Below, in pieces: positions 9,484 through 15,672 of a DNA stretch of 33,724 nt. The notes beneath the pieces were generated by a model. The model was given only the letters and a program-made list of their open reading frames with translations. It made no database searches and was not told the DNA's origin. The position numbers and the translations under genes were made by a program. Positions within the stretch are counted from its first letter, which is position 1. Every line of letters begins with the position of its first letter. The stretch comes from a virus, in the IMG/VR virus record IMGVR_UViG_3300025151_000152, positions 1 through 33,724 of that record; one strand, written 5' to 3'.

Positions 9484-9684
9484 ATGACGGAGCTGGCGCC
9501 AATCCAGCCGCTGTCTCACGTCCCAATAGTGACTCAGGAGAAGCAGGTTACGTTCCGCACATCGGATGGCCATATAGAGGGCAGCGTAAAGGTCGAGGCG
9601 ATCACGGACGAGTGGTTGGTTTACGACTACAGAGGAATGGTGAAGACGTCGCACCGGGCGTCAACGATTGATTACTTAGTGTGA
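9484..9684 (+). CDS. Small hypothetical protein (66 aa)
   Basis: The ATG follows the stop of the membrane-protein gene directly, which implies coupling. The product is predicted mostly beta (alternating hydrophobics in VTFRTSDGHIEGSVKVEAI and WLVYDYRGMV), consistent with a small beta-barrel or SH3-like fold. No motif is recognised. Spacing of a few bases to both neighbours supports it being a real late-operon gene. Confidence 0.65.
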   Translation: MTELAPIQPLSHVPIVTQEKQVTFRTSDGHIEGSVKVEAITDEWLVYDYRGMVKTSHRASTIDYLV

Positions 9685-9691
9685 GGTAGTA

Positions 9692-9865
9692 ATGGCAGCT
9701 AAGAAAAAAAAGTCGGCGAAAAAGAGTGGAGCAACGCCAAAGAACAAGGCGCTTTATGCCCGGGTAAAGGCTGAGGCCAAGCGCAAGTTTAAGGTCTGGC
9801 CCTCTGCATACGCTTCTGGATGGCTGACCAAAGAGTACAAGCGCAGGGGTGGCACCTATGCCTAG
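9692..9865 (+). CDS. Tiny Lys-rich protein (57 aa)
   Basis: The ATG at 9692 lies 7 bp after the previous stop, preceded by GAGGTAGTA. The product begins with a polylysine stretch (AAKKKKSAKK) and continues ALYARVKAEAKRKF, then a conserved-looking AYASGWLTKEYKRRGG segment. I recall this tail motif in small marine-phage proteins, but no function is known to me. The next gene's ATG overlaps its stop region by 8 bp. The strong positive charge suggests nucleic-acid binding. Confidence 0.72.
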   Translation: MAAKKKKSAKKSGATPKNKALYARVKAEAKRKFKVWPSAYASGWLTKEYKRRGGTYA

Positions 9866-10124
9866 CAAAAAGCCAAGTGGCGGTCTGACCAAGTGGTTCA
9901 AGGAAGACTGGGTTGATCTCAAGACCGGCAAAAAGTGTGGGCGCTCTGGCAAAGAAAAGAAAAAGCGACCGTACCCATCCTGCCGACCGAAGAAAGTTGC
10001 AGCGAAGATGACTGCAGCGGAGAAGGCTAGATCCAAGTCTAAAAAGACTGGGCCAGCCAAGGTGAAGCATGACGTAACGGCTTCAGGAAAACGCAGAAAA
10101 ACCACCAAGAAAAGGAGCAAGTGA
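9858..10124 (+). CDS. DUF5872-like small basic protein (88 aa)
   Basis: The start is set at the ATG at 9858, overlapping the preceding gene by 8 bp; an upstream in-frame codon at 9849 is possible but less likely. The N-terminal half carries GGLTKWFKEDWVDLKTGKKC, GRSG and YPSCRPKKVAAKMT, a Trp/Cys pattern I associate with the DUF5872 family. The C-terminal half is Lys/Ser/Ala-rich. The Cys and basic content suggests a small DNA-associated protein. Family assignment is from memory and function is unknown. Confidence 0.75.
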   Translation: MPSKKPSGGLTKWFKEDWVDLKTGKKCGRSGKEKKKRPYPSCRPKKVAAKMTAAEKARSKSKKTGPAKVKHDVTASGKRRKTTKKRSK

Positions 10125-10125
10125 T

Positions 10126-10239
10126 ATGCCGCAGGGAAAAGGTACTTACGGTAAAAAGCGCGGAAGGCCACCGATGACTCCGCAACAGAGACGTGCTGCG
10201 GCGGCTAAGGCCAAAGCTAAAATGAAAGGGAAGAAGTGA
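10126..10239 (+). CDS. Tiny basic protein (37 aa)
   Basis: ATG one base after the previous stop, preceded by AAAGGAGCAAGTGAT, a good ribosome site. The product starts MPQGKGTYGKKRGRPP and ends in Ala/Lys repeats. The GRPP element resembles an AT-hook core (RGRP), so minor-groove DNA binding is conceivable. It is third in a run of four tiny basic genes. Confidence 0.7.
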   Translation: MPQGKGTYGKKRGRPPMTPQQRRAAAAKAKAKMKGKK

Positions 10240-10240
10240 G

Positions 10241-10330
10241 ATGCACGACGGTAAACCATGCAAAGGCAAACGAATGAAAAAGGGCAAAAGAAAGGCTGCG
10301 CCCAAGAAAAAAGCAGTAAAAAAGGCCTGA
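10241..10330 (+). CDS. Tiny Lys-rich protein (29 aa)
   Basis: ATG one base after the previous stop, with AAAGGGAAGAAGTGAG upstream. The product is about half Lys/Arg (GKRMKKGKRKAAPKKKAVKK). It is the last gene of the left plus-strand operon, ending 52 bp before a strong hairpin. Too short for a family call; its place in the ordered array of basic genes supports it. Confidence 0.58.
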   Translation: MHDGKPCKGKRMKKGKRKAAPKKKAVKKA

Positions 10331-10382
10331 TCACTGGTATACTCCGCGCCGGCAGGGGCTTCCTCCAAGTTGTCCCTTGCTA

Positions 10383-10408
10383 GCTGGCCGGGGGAAACCC
10401 CGGTTAGC
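10383..10408 (+). terminator. Strong GAAA-tetraloop hairpin after the late operon
   Basis: An 11-bp helix (GCTGGCCGGGG against CCCCGGTTAGC, including two G-U pairs in RNA) is capped by a GAAA tetraloop. It lies 52 bp after the last plus-strand late gene. No clean U-tract follows (GACCCTTATTT), so an RNA-processing or recombination-associated structure is an alternative to intrinsic termination. Confidence 0.6.
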
Positions 10409-10417
10409 GACCCTTAT

Positions 10418-10441
10418 TTGGGGCACAAATTGGGGCACAAA
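10418..10441 (+). repeat. Two abutting copies of TTGGGGCACAAA
   Basis: Two perfect, directly adjacent 12-bp copies at 10418-10429 and 10430-10441. They lie between the hairpin and the tmRNA-like tail. Adjacent direct repeats near an attachment site are typical of integrase arm-binding sites; this role is an inference. Confidence 0.65.
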
Positions 10442-10490
10442 ATACGCCCAGCCCCCTCCAGCCCTTGCTATGTAAGGGTTTCCAGATCGA

Positions 10491-10514
10491 GTTCAACTCC
10501 CGCCGCCTCCACCA
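10491..10514 (+). other. tmRNA (ssrA)-like 3' tail, possible second attachment core
   Basis: The 24 bases contain a T-loop (GTTCAACT), the 3' strand of a T-stem and acceptor (CCCGCCGCCTCC) and an encoded ACCA end, matching the 3' end of proteobacterial tmRNA genes as I know them. The expected 5' T-stem strand (GCGGG-like) is missing, since the preceding bases are AGATCGA, so this is only the tail and not a functional gene. A CCCTT/AAGGG hairpin with 7-nt loop lies just upstream at 10462-10478. Such tails are left by integrases that target ssrA. Confidence 0.55.
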
Positions 10515-10526
10515 TATTAGGGTCTA

Positions 10527-10540
10527 CAGACGTCCGTCTG
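10527..10540. repeat. Short perfect inverted repeat CAGACG-TC-CGTCTG
   Basis: Two perfect 6-bp arms separated by 2 bp, 40 bp upstream of a TATAAT box. It could be an operator for the DUF1289-like cassette or a small hairpin. Confidence 0.45.
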
Positions 10541-10579
10541 AGCAGCAGAAGCCCCCTATTTACCTTTCGATTTAGCGTT

Positions 10580-10585
10580 TATAAT
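10580..10585 (+). promoter_or_regulatory. Putative -10 box of the DUF1289-like cassette
   Basis: A perfect TATAAT lies 34 bp before the ATG at 10619. The best upstream -35-like hexamer is TTTACC at 10559-10564 with a short 15-bp spacer, so the promoter would be weak or activator-dependent. Confidence 0.45.
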
Positions 10586-10618
10586 GCAGAAAGCCACTAC
10601 TAACTGTGGGGTTTTTGT

Positions 10619-10855
10619 ATGAACCTGAGTGGAGAAGTAGAGTCCCTGGCGGATAGCCCGTGCAACGGGTGGTGTACCACAGCCATCTTCGGAGACGTTG
10701 TCTGTAAGGGCTGCGGTCGAACATCCAAAGAGGTAACTGACTGGCAGGACATGTCAGATGTCGAGCGCAAGCTGGTAGTTATTGACTTAGCCAAGCGCGA
10801 TTTTGCGATACGGCACCTGTACGCCGTCACATATAAGCCAAGGAAGCTGGGGTGA
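10619..10855 (+). CDS. DUF1289-like Cys-rich protein (78 aa)
   Basis: The sequence shows the DUF1289 pattern: SPCNGWC near residues 13-19, VCKGCGRT near 28-35, then TDWQDMSDVER. The four cysteines probably bind metal or an Fe-S cluster, as expected for this family of small bacterial proteins of poorly known function. It is followed by a gene with GTGA overlap, so the two form a unit. They lie between a tmRNA-like tail and the tRNA-Ala attachment core, the classic place for host-derived cargo (morons). Translation start: ATG preceded by GTGGGGTTTTTGT, a weak site. Confidence 0.8.
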   Translation: MNLSGEVESLADSPCNGWCTTAIFGDVVCKGCGRTSKEVTDWQDMSDVERKLVVIDLAKRDFAIRHLYAVTYKPRKLG

Positions 10856-11130
10856 AGGTTGTGCCCATAAAGAACGGAGAGGCGATAGCCGAGCTTGATC
10901 GCCTGAGAGAGGCCCTGCTGTCCGGTGAGGCGACGAAATTCTATGCCTTCACCAATGCCGCGGTCGCCGATAACTTTCAGGACGCGATCTTCTATGGCGG
11001 TGGCTGGGACGTTACCGAGATCATCGCAGCATTGGGCGCACTGCAGTCCATGGAGCTGGCAGCTGCACTCGATGAGCTGTTCGATCTACGCGATGAAGTC
11101 GAGGGGGATGACCCCGGTTTGGTAGATTAG
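10852..11130 (+). CDS. Hypothetical acidic protein (92 aa)
   Basis: GTG start overlapping the stop of the DUF1289-like gene (GTGA), so translationally coupled. The product is mainly helical with a short Gly-rich turn (FYGGGWDV) and an acidic end (DEVEGDDPG). No motif recognised. The cassette position next to the attachment site suggests a lysogeny-expressed cargo gene, by inference. Confidence 0.65.
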   Translation: MKVVPIKNGEAIAELDRLREALLSGEATKFYAFTNAAVADNFQDAIFYGGGWDVTEIIAALGALQSMELAAALDELFDLRDEVEGDDPGLVD

Positions 11131-11210
11131 CTAACTGCGATTACGGCGACAGTTCCTGCAGTTAGATTTTCCCAAGTCGAAATGTAACTCAGACTATATG
11201 CAATTAAGTT

Positions 11211-12266
11211 CTAATTGAGTTGTGTTGCGGTCGCTTTGGACACTAACACTGGCAGTGTTGAGGTCGGCGGTTCGATCCCGCCTAGCTCCACCACCAATTT
11301 ACTAGGCCGTTTGACCGTTTCACAAACCGACTTCGGTTTTTTAATAGCCTTTTGTTCTAAGCGGCTCTCAGATCCTCCCATCTGAGTATCGGAATTGCGC
11401 GGCGCCGAAAACCCGTTATTGACGTAGCTACGCATGTCGACCGCATTTAAATGTGTGTAACGCTCCAGCATCTTCATGCTGCTCCACCCGGCAAGCTTCT
11501 GCACCATCGGCAATGGGGTGCCCGACATGACATGCCGAGTCGCCCATGTGTGCCGGAAGTCATGAAACCTCACGCGGCCCACCTCAGCGCGCTCACAGGC
11601 CCTTCTCCACGCTTTGGACGTGACACTAGAGCTCTCGGACATAGGTTGCCCGTTGCGCTTTGTGAAGACGTACACGGGCTCCTGACCACGCTGCGTTTGT
11701 AGTGCTTTTTGCTCCGCCAGAATCACATTGGCCTCATCACACATCGGCACAAACAAACGCTTGCCTCCCTTCATTTTGGCAGCTGGAATATCAAGCATCC
11801 CGTCCACCACCTCAGACCATGTCAGCAGCTTGATGTTCGACACCCGCAGGCCAGTAGCCAACGCGAACCGAGCCATCGAGCTATAGAGCAGCGGCAAGCA
11901 AAACAGCAGGCGATGTATCTCATCCTCCTGTAATACCCGCGGCTCAATCGCGTCGTCGCTGGTTGAAAGGTTCTCGAAGTGAGGGACGTGATGCGCCTCG
12001 ATCAAGCCACGCTTATCCTTTGCGTAGTTGAGCACGGCGATGAAGTAGCGCACCCGTGAGTTGATGGTCGCGCTCTTATACCCCTCTACCTGCAAGTCTT
12101 CGACGTAGTCCGTCACGTCAAGAATCTTGAAGCTATCTATCTCCCGTTCACCCCAGCGATCAACTGCCTCCCTGATCGCCTTCTTTGCAGCGGGGCTCTT
12201 TGGCCTGCCCAGCCGCTTACTCGGCAAAGCAATGTACCGCTCTGCCACTTCGCGAAACGTGTTCAT
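11211..12266 (-). CDS. int: Tyrosine-family integrase (351 aa)
   Basis: Site-specific recombinase. The catalytic set is visible: Arg141 in ATGLRVSNIKLLTW, a Lys in KMKGGKR (164-169), HDFRH (His235, Arg238), Trp261 at the second His/Trp position in LAGWSS, and nucleophile Tyr270 in ERYTHL. The N-terminal ~110 residues look like a SAM-like core-binding domain. ATG with AAGGGG 7-8 nt upstream. The last residues (about 325-341, LVVELGGIEPPTSTLPV) are the antisense reading of a tRNA-Ala 3' half, so the attachment core overlaps the gene end and integration would leave or exchange the C-terminal tail. It is the last gene of the recombination operon. No excisionase is evident nearby. Confidence 0.97.
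   Translation of the reverse strand: MNTFREVAERYIALPSKRLGRPKSPAAKKAIREAVDRWGEREIDSFKILDVTDYVEDLQVEGYKSATINSRVRYFIAVLNYAKDKRGLIEAHHVPHFENLSTSDDAIEPRVLQEDEIHRLLFCLPLLYSSMARFALATGLRVSNIKLLTWSEVVDGMLDIPAAKMKGGKRLFVPMCDEANVILAEQKALQTQRGQEPVYVFTKRNGQPMSESSSVTSKAWRRACERAEVGRVRFHDFRHTWATRHVMSGTPLPMVQKLAGWSSMKMLERYTHLNAVDMRSYVNNGFSAPRNSDTQMGGSESRLEQKAIKKPKSVCETVKRPSKLVVELGGIEPPTSTLPVLVSKATATQLN
11244..11293 (+). other. attP core: 3' half of tRNA-Ala(GGC)
   Basis: From the anticodon stem to CCA the sequence folds as tRNA: stem TAACA/TGTTG around loop CTGGCAG (anticodon GGC, U33 and A37 present), variable AGGTC, T-arm GGCGG-TTCGATC-CCGCC, then acceptor strand TAGCTCC and ACCA. Bases upstream do not form a D-arm or a 5' acceptor, so no complete tRNA exists here. 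This is the standard form of a phage attP that restores the host tRNA gene on integration. It overlaps the 3' end of int. Confidence 0.85.
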
Positions 12267-12267
12267 G

Positions 12268-12669
12268 TTATTCCCCTTGTTCGAGGAAGCTGTCGCCGAA
12301 TCGCCCGTCCAATATACCCCACAACGGTGGCTGCTGGGATACTCGGAGCTGCTCGGCCAGATGTATAGCTTCGTCTTTGCTCATATATGACTCGCCTACC
12401 CGCCAGATCTCATGGCCATCTGTGCCGCCGTAGGCTTTCAGGGTGACTGTGGTGCTGGCGTCTTTGCGAACAGGGTGTACAGGGCGATAGTGCATGCGCA
12501 GCAGCGTTAGCCAGAGTCGCTCGGGATAATGAAGCGAGAGGTCTTTTTCCCACTTGCCGTGACCTGCAGCGACCGCGGCTCTGTGCTTCGCGGCGTCAGA
12601 GTTTTTTTCCGGGTCGGTCTCCTCGCCGGATTTTGACGCTCTTAGGCGCAACAAACTTGATAAGTCCAT
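12268..12669 (-). CDS. Hypothetical protein upstream of int (133 aa)
   Basis: One base separates its stop from the int start, and its start overlaps the CsrA-like gene by 74 bp. The N-terminal third is charged and probably disordered. The rest is a mixed alpha/beta sequence with aromatic clusters (HYPERLWLTLLRMHYRP, GTDGHEIWRVGESYMS). No family motif recognised. The ribosome site is modest (CAGGTG about 11 nt upstream). Operon membership with recombination genes is clear; function unknown. Confidence 0.68.
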   Translation of the reverse strand: MDLSSLLRLRASKSGEETDPEKNSDAAKHRAAVAAGHGKWEKDLSLHYPERLWLTLLRMHYRPVHPVRKDASTTVTLKAYGGTDGHEIWRVGESYMSKDEAIHLAEQLRVSQQPPLWGILDGRFGDSFLEQGE

Positions 12670-13021
12670 TGTATCGAGTCACCTGTTTATGTTCCTGCTC
12701 TTGTCCGCAACGCACGCAATAGCGCTCCCAGGTCGAATACCTTTTGAGTCCGGTGTAGAAAATCAGCACGCTACCCACCTGCACTGGGTCTTGGTGGTGC
12801 TCTACCAGCATGATCTCCATCGATGATTGTTTGGCGGGCTCATCGATGCGTAACAAAATGAAACTGTTACTGACCTTGCTGTAACGAAGCCCCGTCACCA
12901 TCACTCGAATATCGCAAGTCTCAAGTGATCGGCCTTTCTCCATGTTCTTGCCGAGGAAGACCGACTGGCCATTACCGCGGGCCAGAATGACGGTGCCCAT
13001 GTTTAAGTCGTCGGCTCCCAT
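12596..13021 (-). CDS. CsrA-like RNA-binding protein with C-terminal extension (141 aa)
   Basis: Residues 11-24 (VILARGNGQSVFLG) match the CsrA opening LxLxRxxGExIxIG. Residues 37-44 (DIRVMVTG) match the next strand, and 55-63 (ILLRIDEPA) match the VRIGIDAPK segment. A 12-residue insertion separates strands one and two, and a tail to residue 141 includes CVRCG (102-106). CsrA dimers bind GGA motifs in mRNA leaders. The start ATG has GAGG 8 nt upstream, and two GGA triplets straddle the start codon (AAGGATGGGA), which would suit autoregulation. Canonical CsrA is ~60 residues, so this is a long variant. Assignment rests on motif alignment by eye. Confidence 0.6.
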   Translation of the reverse strand: MGADDLNMGTVILARGNGQSVFLGKNMEKGRSLETCDIRVMVTGLRYSKVSNSFILLRIDEPAKQSSMEIMLVEHHQDPVQVGSVLIFYTGLKRYSTWERYCVRCGQEQEHKQVTRYNGLIKFVAPKSVKIRRGDRPGKKL

Positions 13022-13045
13022 CCTTAACGCCTCACATGTTCAGTT

Positions 13046-13130
13046 GCTCGGGCAGCGCTTTGACCCCGGGAGGGCAGGCTGGGTAACGCGGGCCGACACC
13101 ACGTTAGGAGGGTGCCCGAGCCCGGTCAAA
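13046..13130 (-). promoter_or_regulatory. Interleaved inverted repeats (pseudoknot-capable) before the CsrA-like gene
   Basis: GCTCGGGCA at 13046-13054 pairs perfectly with TGCCCGAGC at 13113-13121. TTTGACC at 13059-13065 pairs with GGTCAAA at 13124-13130. The pairs cross each other, giving a pseudoknot topology in the minus-strand transcript, just 5' of the CsrA-like start and overlapping the SSB stop. Role inferred: leader or attenuator. Confidence 0.5.
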
Positions 13131-13599
13131 ATGGAATGTCCGCCTCTTCTTCCGCCTGCTGAGGAGGCTGATCAGGTATCAAGTCTGCGCTGTAAGACGA
13201 CTTCCTTTCTGCCTCTTCAAGAACACAGATTCTCTGCAAAAACGTCGAGACGCCGTACTGATCAAGGATGCGCTGCTCTAACGCATCCCAAGGGTCGAAC
13301 TGCACTCTCACTACCGATCCGCGGGGGATATCCATGTCTGTTGCCGCGCCTGAGAGGTCGATTACATCATCCGCTCTCAGGGGCTTGAAGCTTTTAAACG
13401 TGCGCTGCTTGACGGTTACGCCCTTATCGTTGGTGTAATCTTTGAGCTTGACGCCCAAGTCCTCCAGCTTCTTGATTTCCGCATCGTCCTTGATGGCAAT
13501 CACGACGCTGTAGGTGGGCTTGTCTGGGTTAAATTTTGTGTCGGGCGTTATCAGGTTGTTGAAAACAAGTTCGCCTTGCACCACGGGTTTGTCGTTCAT
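13126..13599 (-). CDS. ssb: Phage single-stranded DNA-binding protein (157 aa)
   Basis: The OB-fold-like beta-rich body begins with VVQGELVFNNLITPDTKFN, and the acidic C-terminal tail ends EEEADIPF (150-157), the signature tip that recruits partner proteins in bacterial and phage SSBs. It lies directly after a YqaJ-type exonuclease (ATGA overlap) and with a Rad52-like annealing protein in the same operon, a standard recombination set. It probably coats ssDNA during exonuclease resection and replication. It belongs to the diverged T7 gp2.5-like or DUF2815-like group rather than E. coli SSB, by my reading. Confidence 0.8.
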   Translation of the reverse strand: MNDKPVVQGELVFNNLITPDTKFNPDKPTYSVVIAIKDDAEIKKLEDLGVKLKDYTNDKGVTVKQRTFKSFKPLRADDVIDLSGAATDMDIPRGSVVRVQFDPWDALEQRILDQYGVSTFLQRICVLEEAERKSSYSADLIPDQPPQQAEEEADIPF

Positions 13600-14645
13600 G
13601 ACTCCTCCTGTTTGACAGTCACTTGACGGGTGTTCGTTTTGCGTCGGTATTGATCGATTTCGTAGCCTTTAGACTCCAAGGCAACAATTCCGCCTAGTGC
13701 GTCGAAAGCTTTCTCGTAGTCGATTGGTGGGGTTTTATGCGTCACCTGAACCTTTGTGCTGCCGTCAGTGACCGACCTTTGATAGGCATCGGCCACCGCG
13801 TTTTTCGCCACCCTGATAACGCCATCGAGTGTTTTCAAAGTAGCTAGGTCTGCAGCAATCTTGGTTTCGATCTCGCGCTTTTGCGTCAGCGCAGCAGTGA
13901 GCTCAGAGAGGGCGTCATGCTTAACTACCTCGTAGATCTCTTTGCCGGCGTCTTCATCTAGGTGCTTGGCGCGCCGCTCGGGGTTGTCGAACTCCGCATG
14001 GACGTGCTTATGCCACTCCCAGTAAAGATCGATCCTTTGCACAGTGCCTTTGCGGGGGTGTGGCAGAAGAGATCCAGATAAAGGCTGAGTCAGCCACTTC
14101 TCTTCTCGCTCTACTCGTACCAGTTTGTGCGCGATCGGCTCGGCTCCGGGGGTGGAGCATTGGAAGCAAAGAAAGTCGACCCAGTCTAGATCCCACACCT
14201 CCATCATCAGTTGCACCTGACGCAGGTAGTGCTTTTTGTCGTCGTCCCAGACGCTATAGATTTTCGCTCCCGGCATTGGGCATTTGATTTCAATGCCACC
14301 GTCCAGGGGGATGAGTCCGTCAGGAGATTGGGTCAGCCAGTCGTATTTTTTATGCACGCCTACGCCAACTTCATGAACCTCTGCCTTGTACTCGCGCTCG
14401 TACCACTCTCGGGCCCAAGGCTCCATGAGATTGCCGTGCTTTACCGCCTTGATGTAACTAAGGTCTCTGAATTGCCCTGACAGCGCACGCACTGCATCGC
14501 GCAGCCAAACATCTGACTTCAGATAGCGGTTTACATTCTCGATGACACCTACAGCGGTGCCGCTGATGGGGTGTTGTGCTTTGTACTCAAGCCACTCTTG
14601 GCCTGTTTGCGCAAGCCGCCCCGGGTGTGTTTTTAATTCCGCCAT
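13596..14645 (-). CDS. YqaJ-like phage recombination exonuclease (349 aa)
   Basis: Lambda-exonuclease-superfamily 5'-3' exonuclease. Motifs, numbered from the chosen start: HGNLMEPWARE with Glu75, SPDGL with Asp109, EIKCP with Glu119 and Lys121 (the PD-(D/E)XK core), and the downstream QVQ (143-145). The C-terminal part is a helical, charged extension. I chose the ATG at 14645 because GGGAGGG sits 7 nt upstream; an in-frame start at 14684 would add 13 residues but lacks such a site. Its stop overlaps the SSB start. With the annealing protein it forms a two-component recombinase. Confidence 0.9.
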   Translation of the reverse strand: MAELKTHPGRLAQTGQEWLEYKAQHPISGTAVGVIENVNRYLKSDVWLRDAVRALSGQFRDLSYIKAVKHGNLMEPWAREWYEREYKAEVHEVGVGVHKKYDWLTQSPDGLIPLDGGIEIKCPMPGAKIYSVWDDDKKHYLRQVQLMMEVWDLDWVDFLCFQCSTPGAEPIAHKLVRVEREEKWLTQPLSGSLLPHPRKGTVQRIDLYWEWHKHVHAEFDNPERRAKHLDEDAGKEIYEVVKHDALSELTAALTQKREIETKIAADLATLKTLDGVIRVAKNAVADAYQRSVTDGSTKVQVTHKTPPIDYEKAFDALGGIVALESKGYEIDQYRRKTNTRQVTVKQEES

Positions 14646-14929
14646 ACAACGCCCTCCCGAAGTGCCTGCAATGCGTTCGACCAAGATTTTTCAACGGTCA
14701 ACAGCATTGCCATGTCGCCACGAACAAACATTGATGGCAGGATATTCCTTGGGCACCAAGTTGCAGATCTGCCCTCTAAATTGGTGCGAGACCACGCCGT
14801 CAATATTCGCTCGCGATGCCTCACAAAATAATCCCTGTTTATTTGCCGCTTACCTTTTCGCCCAGCCATAATCATGACCGTGCGACTCATGCGACTCATA
14901 CGACACCTTTCTGGTTTTTCATTTGTCAT
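14633..14929 (-). CDS. Small basic hypothetical protein (98 aa)
   Basis: The ATG overlaps the stop of the annealing-protein gene (ATGA), and the 3' end overlaps the exonuclease start by 13 bp, so it is embedded in the operon. The product is Arg/Met-rich with a central segment INRDYFVRHRERILTAW and no recognised motif. Operon packing is the main support. A regulatory or nuclease-accessory role is possible but unproven. Confidence 0.65.
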   Translation of the reverse strand: MTNEKPERCRMSRMSRTVMIMAGRKGKRQINRDYFVRHRERILTAWSRTNLEGRSATWCPRNILPSMFVRGDMAMLLTVEKSWSNALQALREGVVWRN

Positions 14930-15615
14930 TTTTTATTCCTTCCCTTTTTTGTGGGCTTAGCCCACCCCTTTTGTTGAAGCAGCTCTTCAAACAGCCGAGC
15001 CACCTCATCCTTCCCTTCGCCGCCCGTTTGCTCTATGAACCCGAGCATCTTTTTGTAACGCTCGGTGGCGTCCTCGAGCGATTGTTCAGAACCGACGCTG
15101 CGGTCGAACAACTGACGCATTGTTTCTTTTGGTTCCTCGTCCATCTTTTTTGGAGGCTCTGCGGTTTCTTGATCTTCACTCGGTTGTGACTCTCGTGCCG
15201 CAACGGGCTTGGCCCACAGGCTGAAACCCAAGCCAAAGCCTTCTGCTGCGCAGCGGACTCGCGCACGCATTTTCGCGTTGTGTATCTGGCTCGCATTTGG
15301 ATTCACGGCAGACACATACTCGTCGCTGGTTTCACTGGCGGCTGTGGTTACGACTTGCGAGACAGTGGTCTCATGGCCGCAGATAGACATGGTGCAGCGC
15401 ACTTCACCAGTGCCGTCTGGATATTGGAAAAAATCAGATCCTTCAGGAGTGCTCTCAAATCGCCAGCTGTAGTCGCTCGCGTAGGTCTGCATCAGAATGT
15501 CGTGGGCTGCATGCCACGGTAGATAAGTTGTGTTTGCTTGCTCGTTGGATTGAATGTGCTGGGAAATGTCTAGGGTGCTTAGATGCGCCCAGATTTCGCC
15601 TCTCGATCTACTCAC
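14926..15615 (-). CDS. Rad52-like ssDNA annealing protein (DUF1071 / Sak3-like, 229 aa)
   Basis: The opening LSTLDISQHIQ followed by TTYLPWHAAHDILMQTY, a beta-rich middle (VRCTMSICGHETT) and AKMRARVRCAAEGFGLGFSLW match the DUF1071 (Sak3) annealing-protein pattern as I know it. These proteins form rings that anneal ssDNA exposed by the phage exonuclease. The C-terminal ~90 residues are charged and helical and end in Lys/Arg. GTG start with AAGGGG 7 nt upstream. First gene of the minus-strand recombination/integration operon, downstream of an operator-containing promoter. Confidence 0.85.
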   Translation of the reverse strand: MSRSRGEIWAHLSTLDISQHIQSNEQANTTYLPWHAAHDILMQTYASDYSWRFESTPEGSDFFQYPDGTGEVRCTMSICGHETTVSQVVTTAASETSDEYVSAVNPNASQIHNAKMRARVRCAAEGFGLGFSLWAKPVAARESQPSEDQETAEPPKKMDEEPKETMRQLFDRSVGSEQSLEDATERYKKMLGFIEQTGGEGKDEVARLFEELLQQKGWAKPTKKGRNKK

Positions 15616-15672
15616 TGATTACCCCTTATACGGCGCTGCGGCGCACCGCATAAACCATCGCTAACTCAGGGT

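Noticed and set aside
8967-9671. Plus-strand 234-codon frame across the end of the giant gene and two small genes
   Set aside because: Arg/Gly-rich shadow of three genes with better starts, spacing and composition; no motif of its own.
10039-10368. Long minus-strand open frame over the tiny basic genes
   Set aside because: It is the antisense of Lys-rich coding sequence, which gives Phe/Leu-rich frames by composition; no ribosome site and four well-spaced plus-strand genes explain the region.
11236-11293. Functional tRNA-Ala gene
   Set aside because: Only the anticodon arm onwards is present; no D-arm or 5' acceptor strand, so it is an attachment core.
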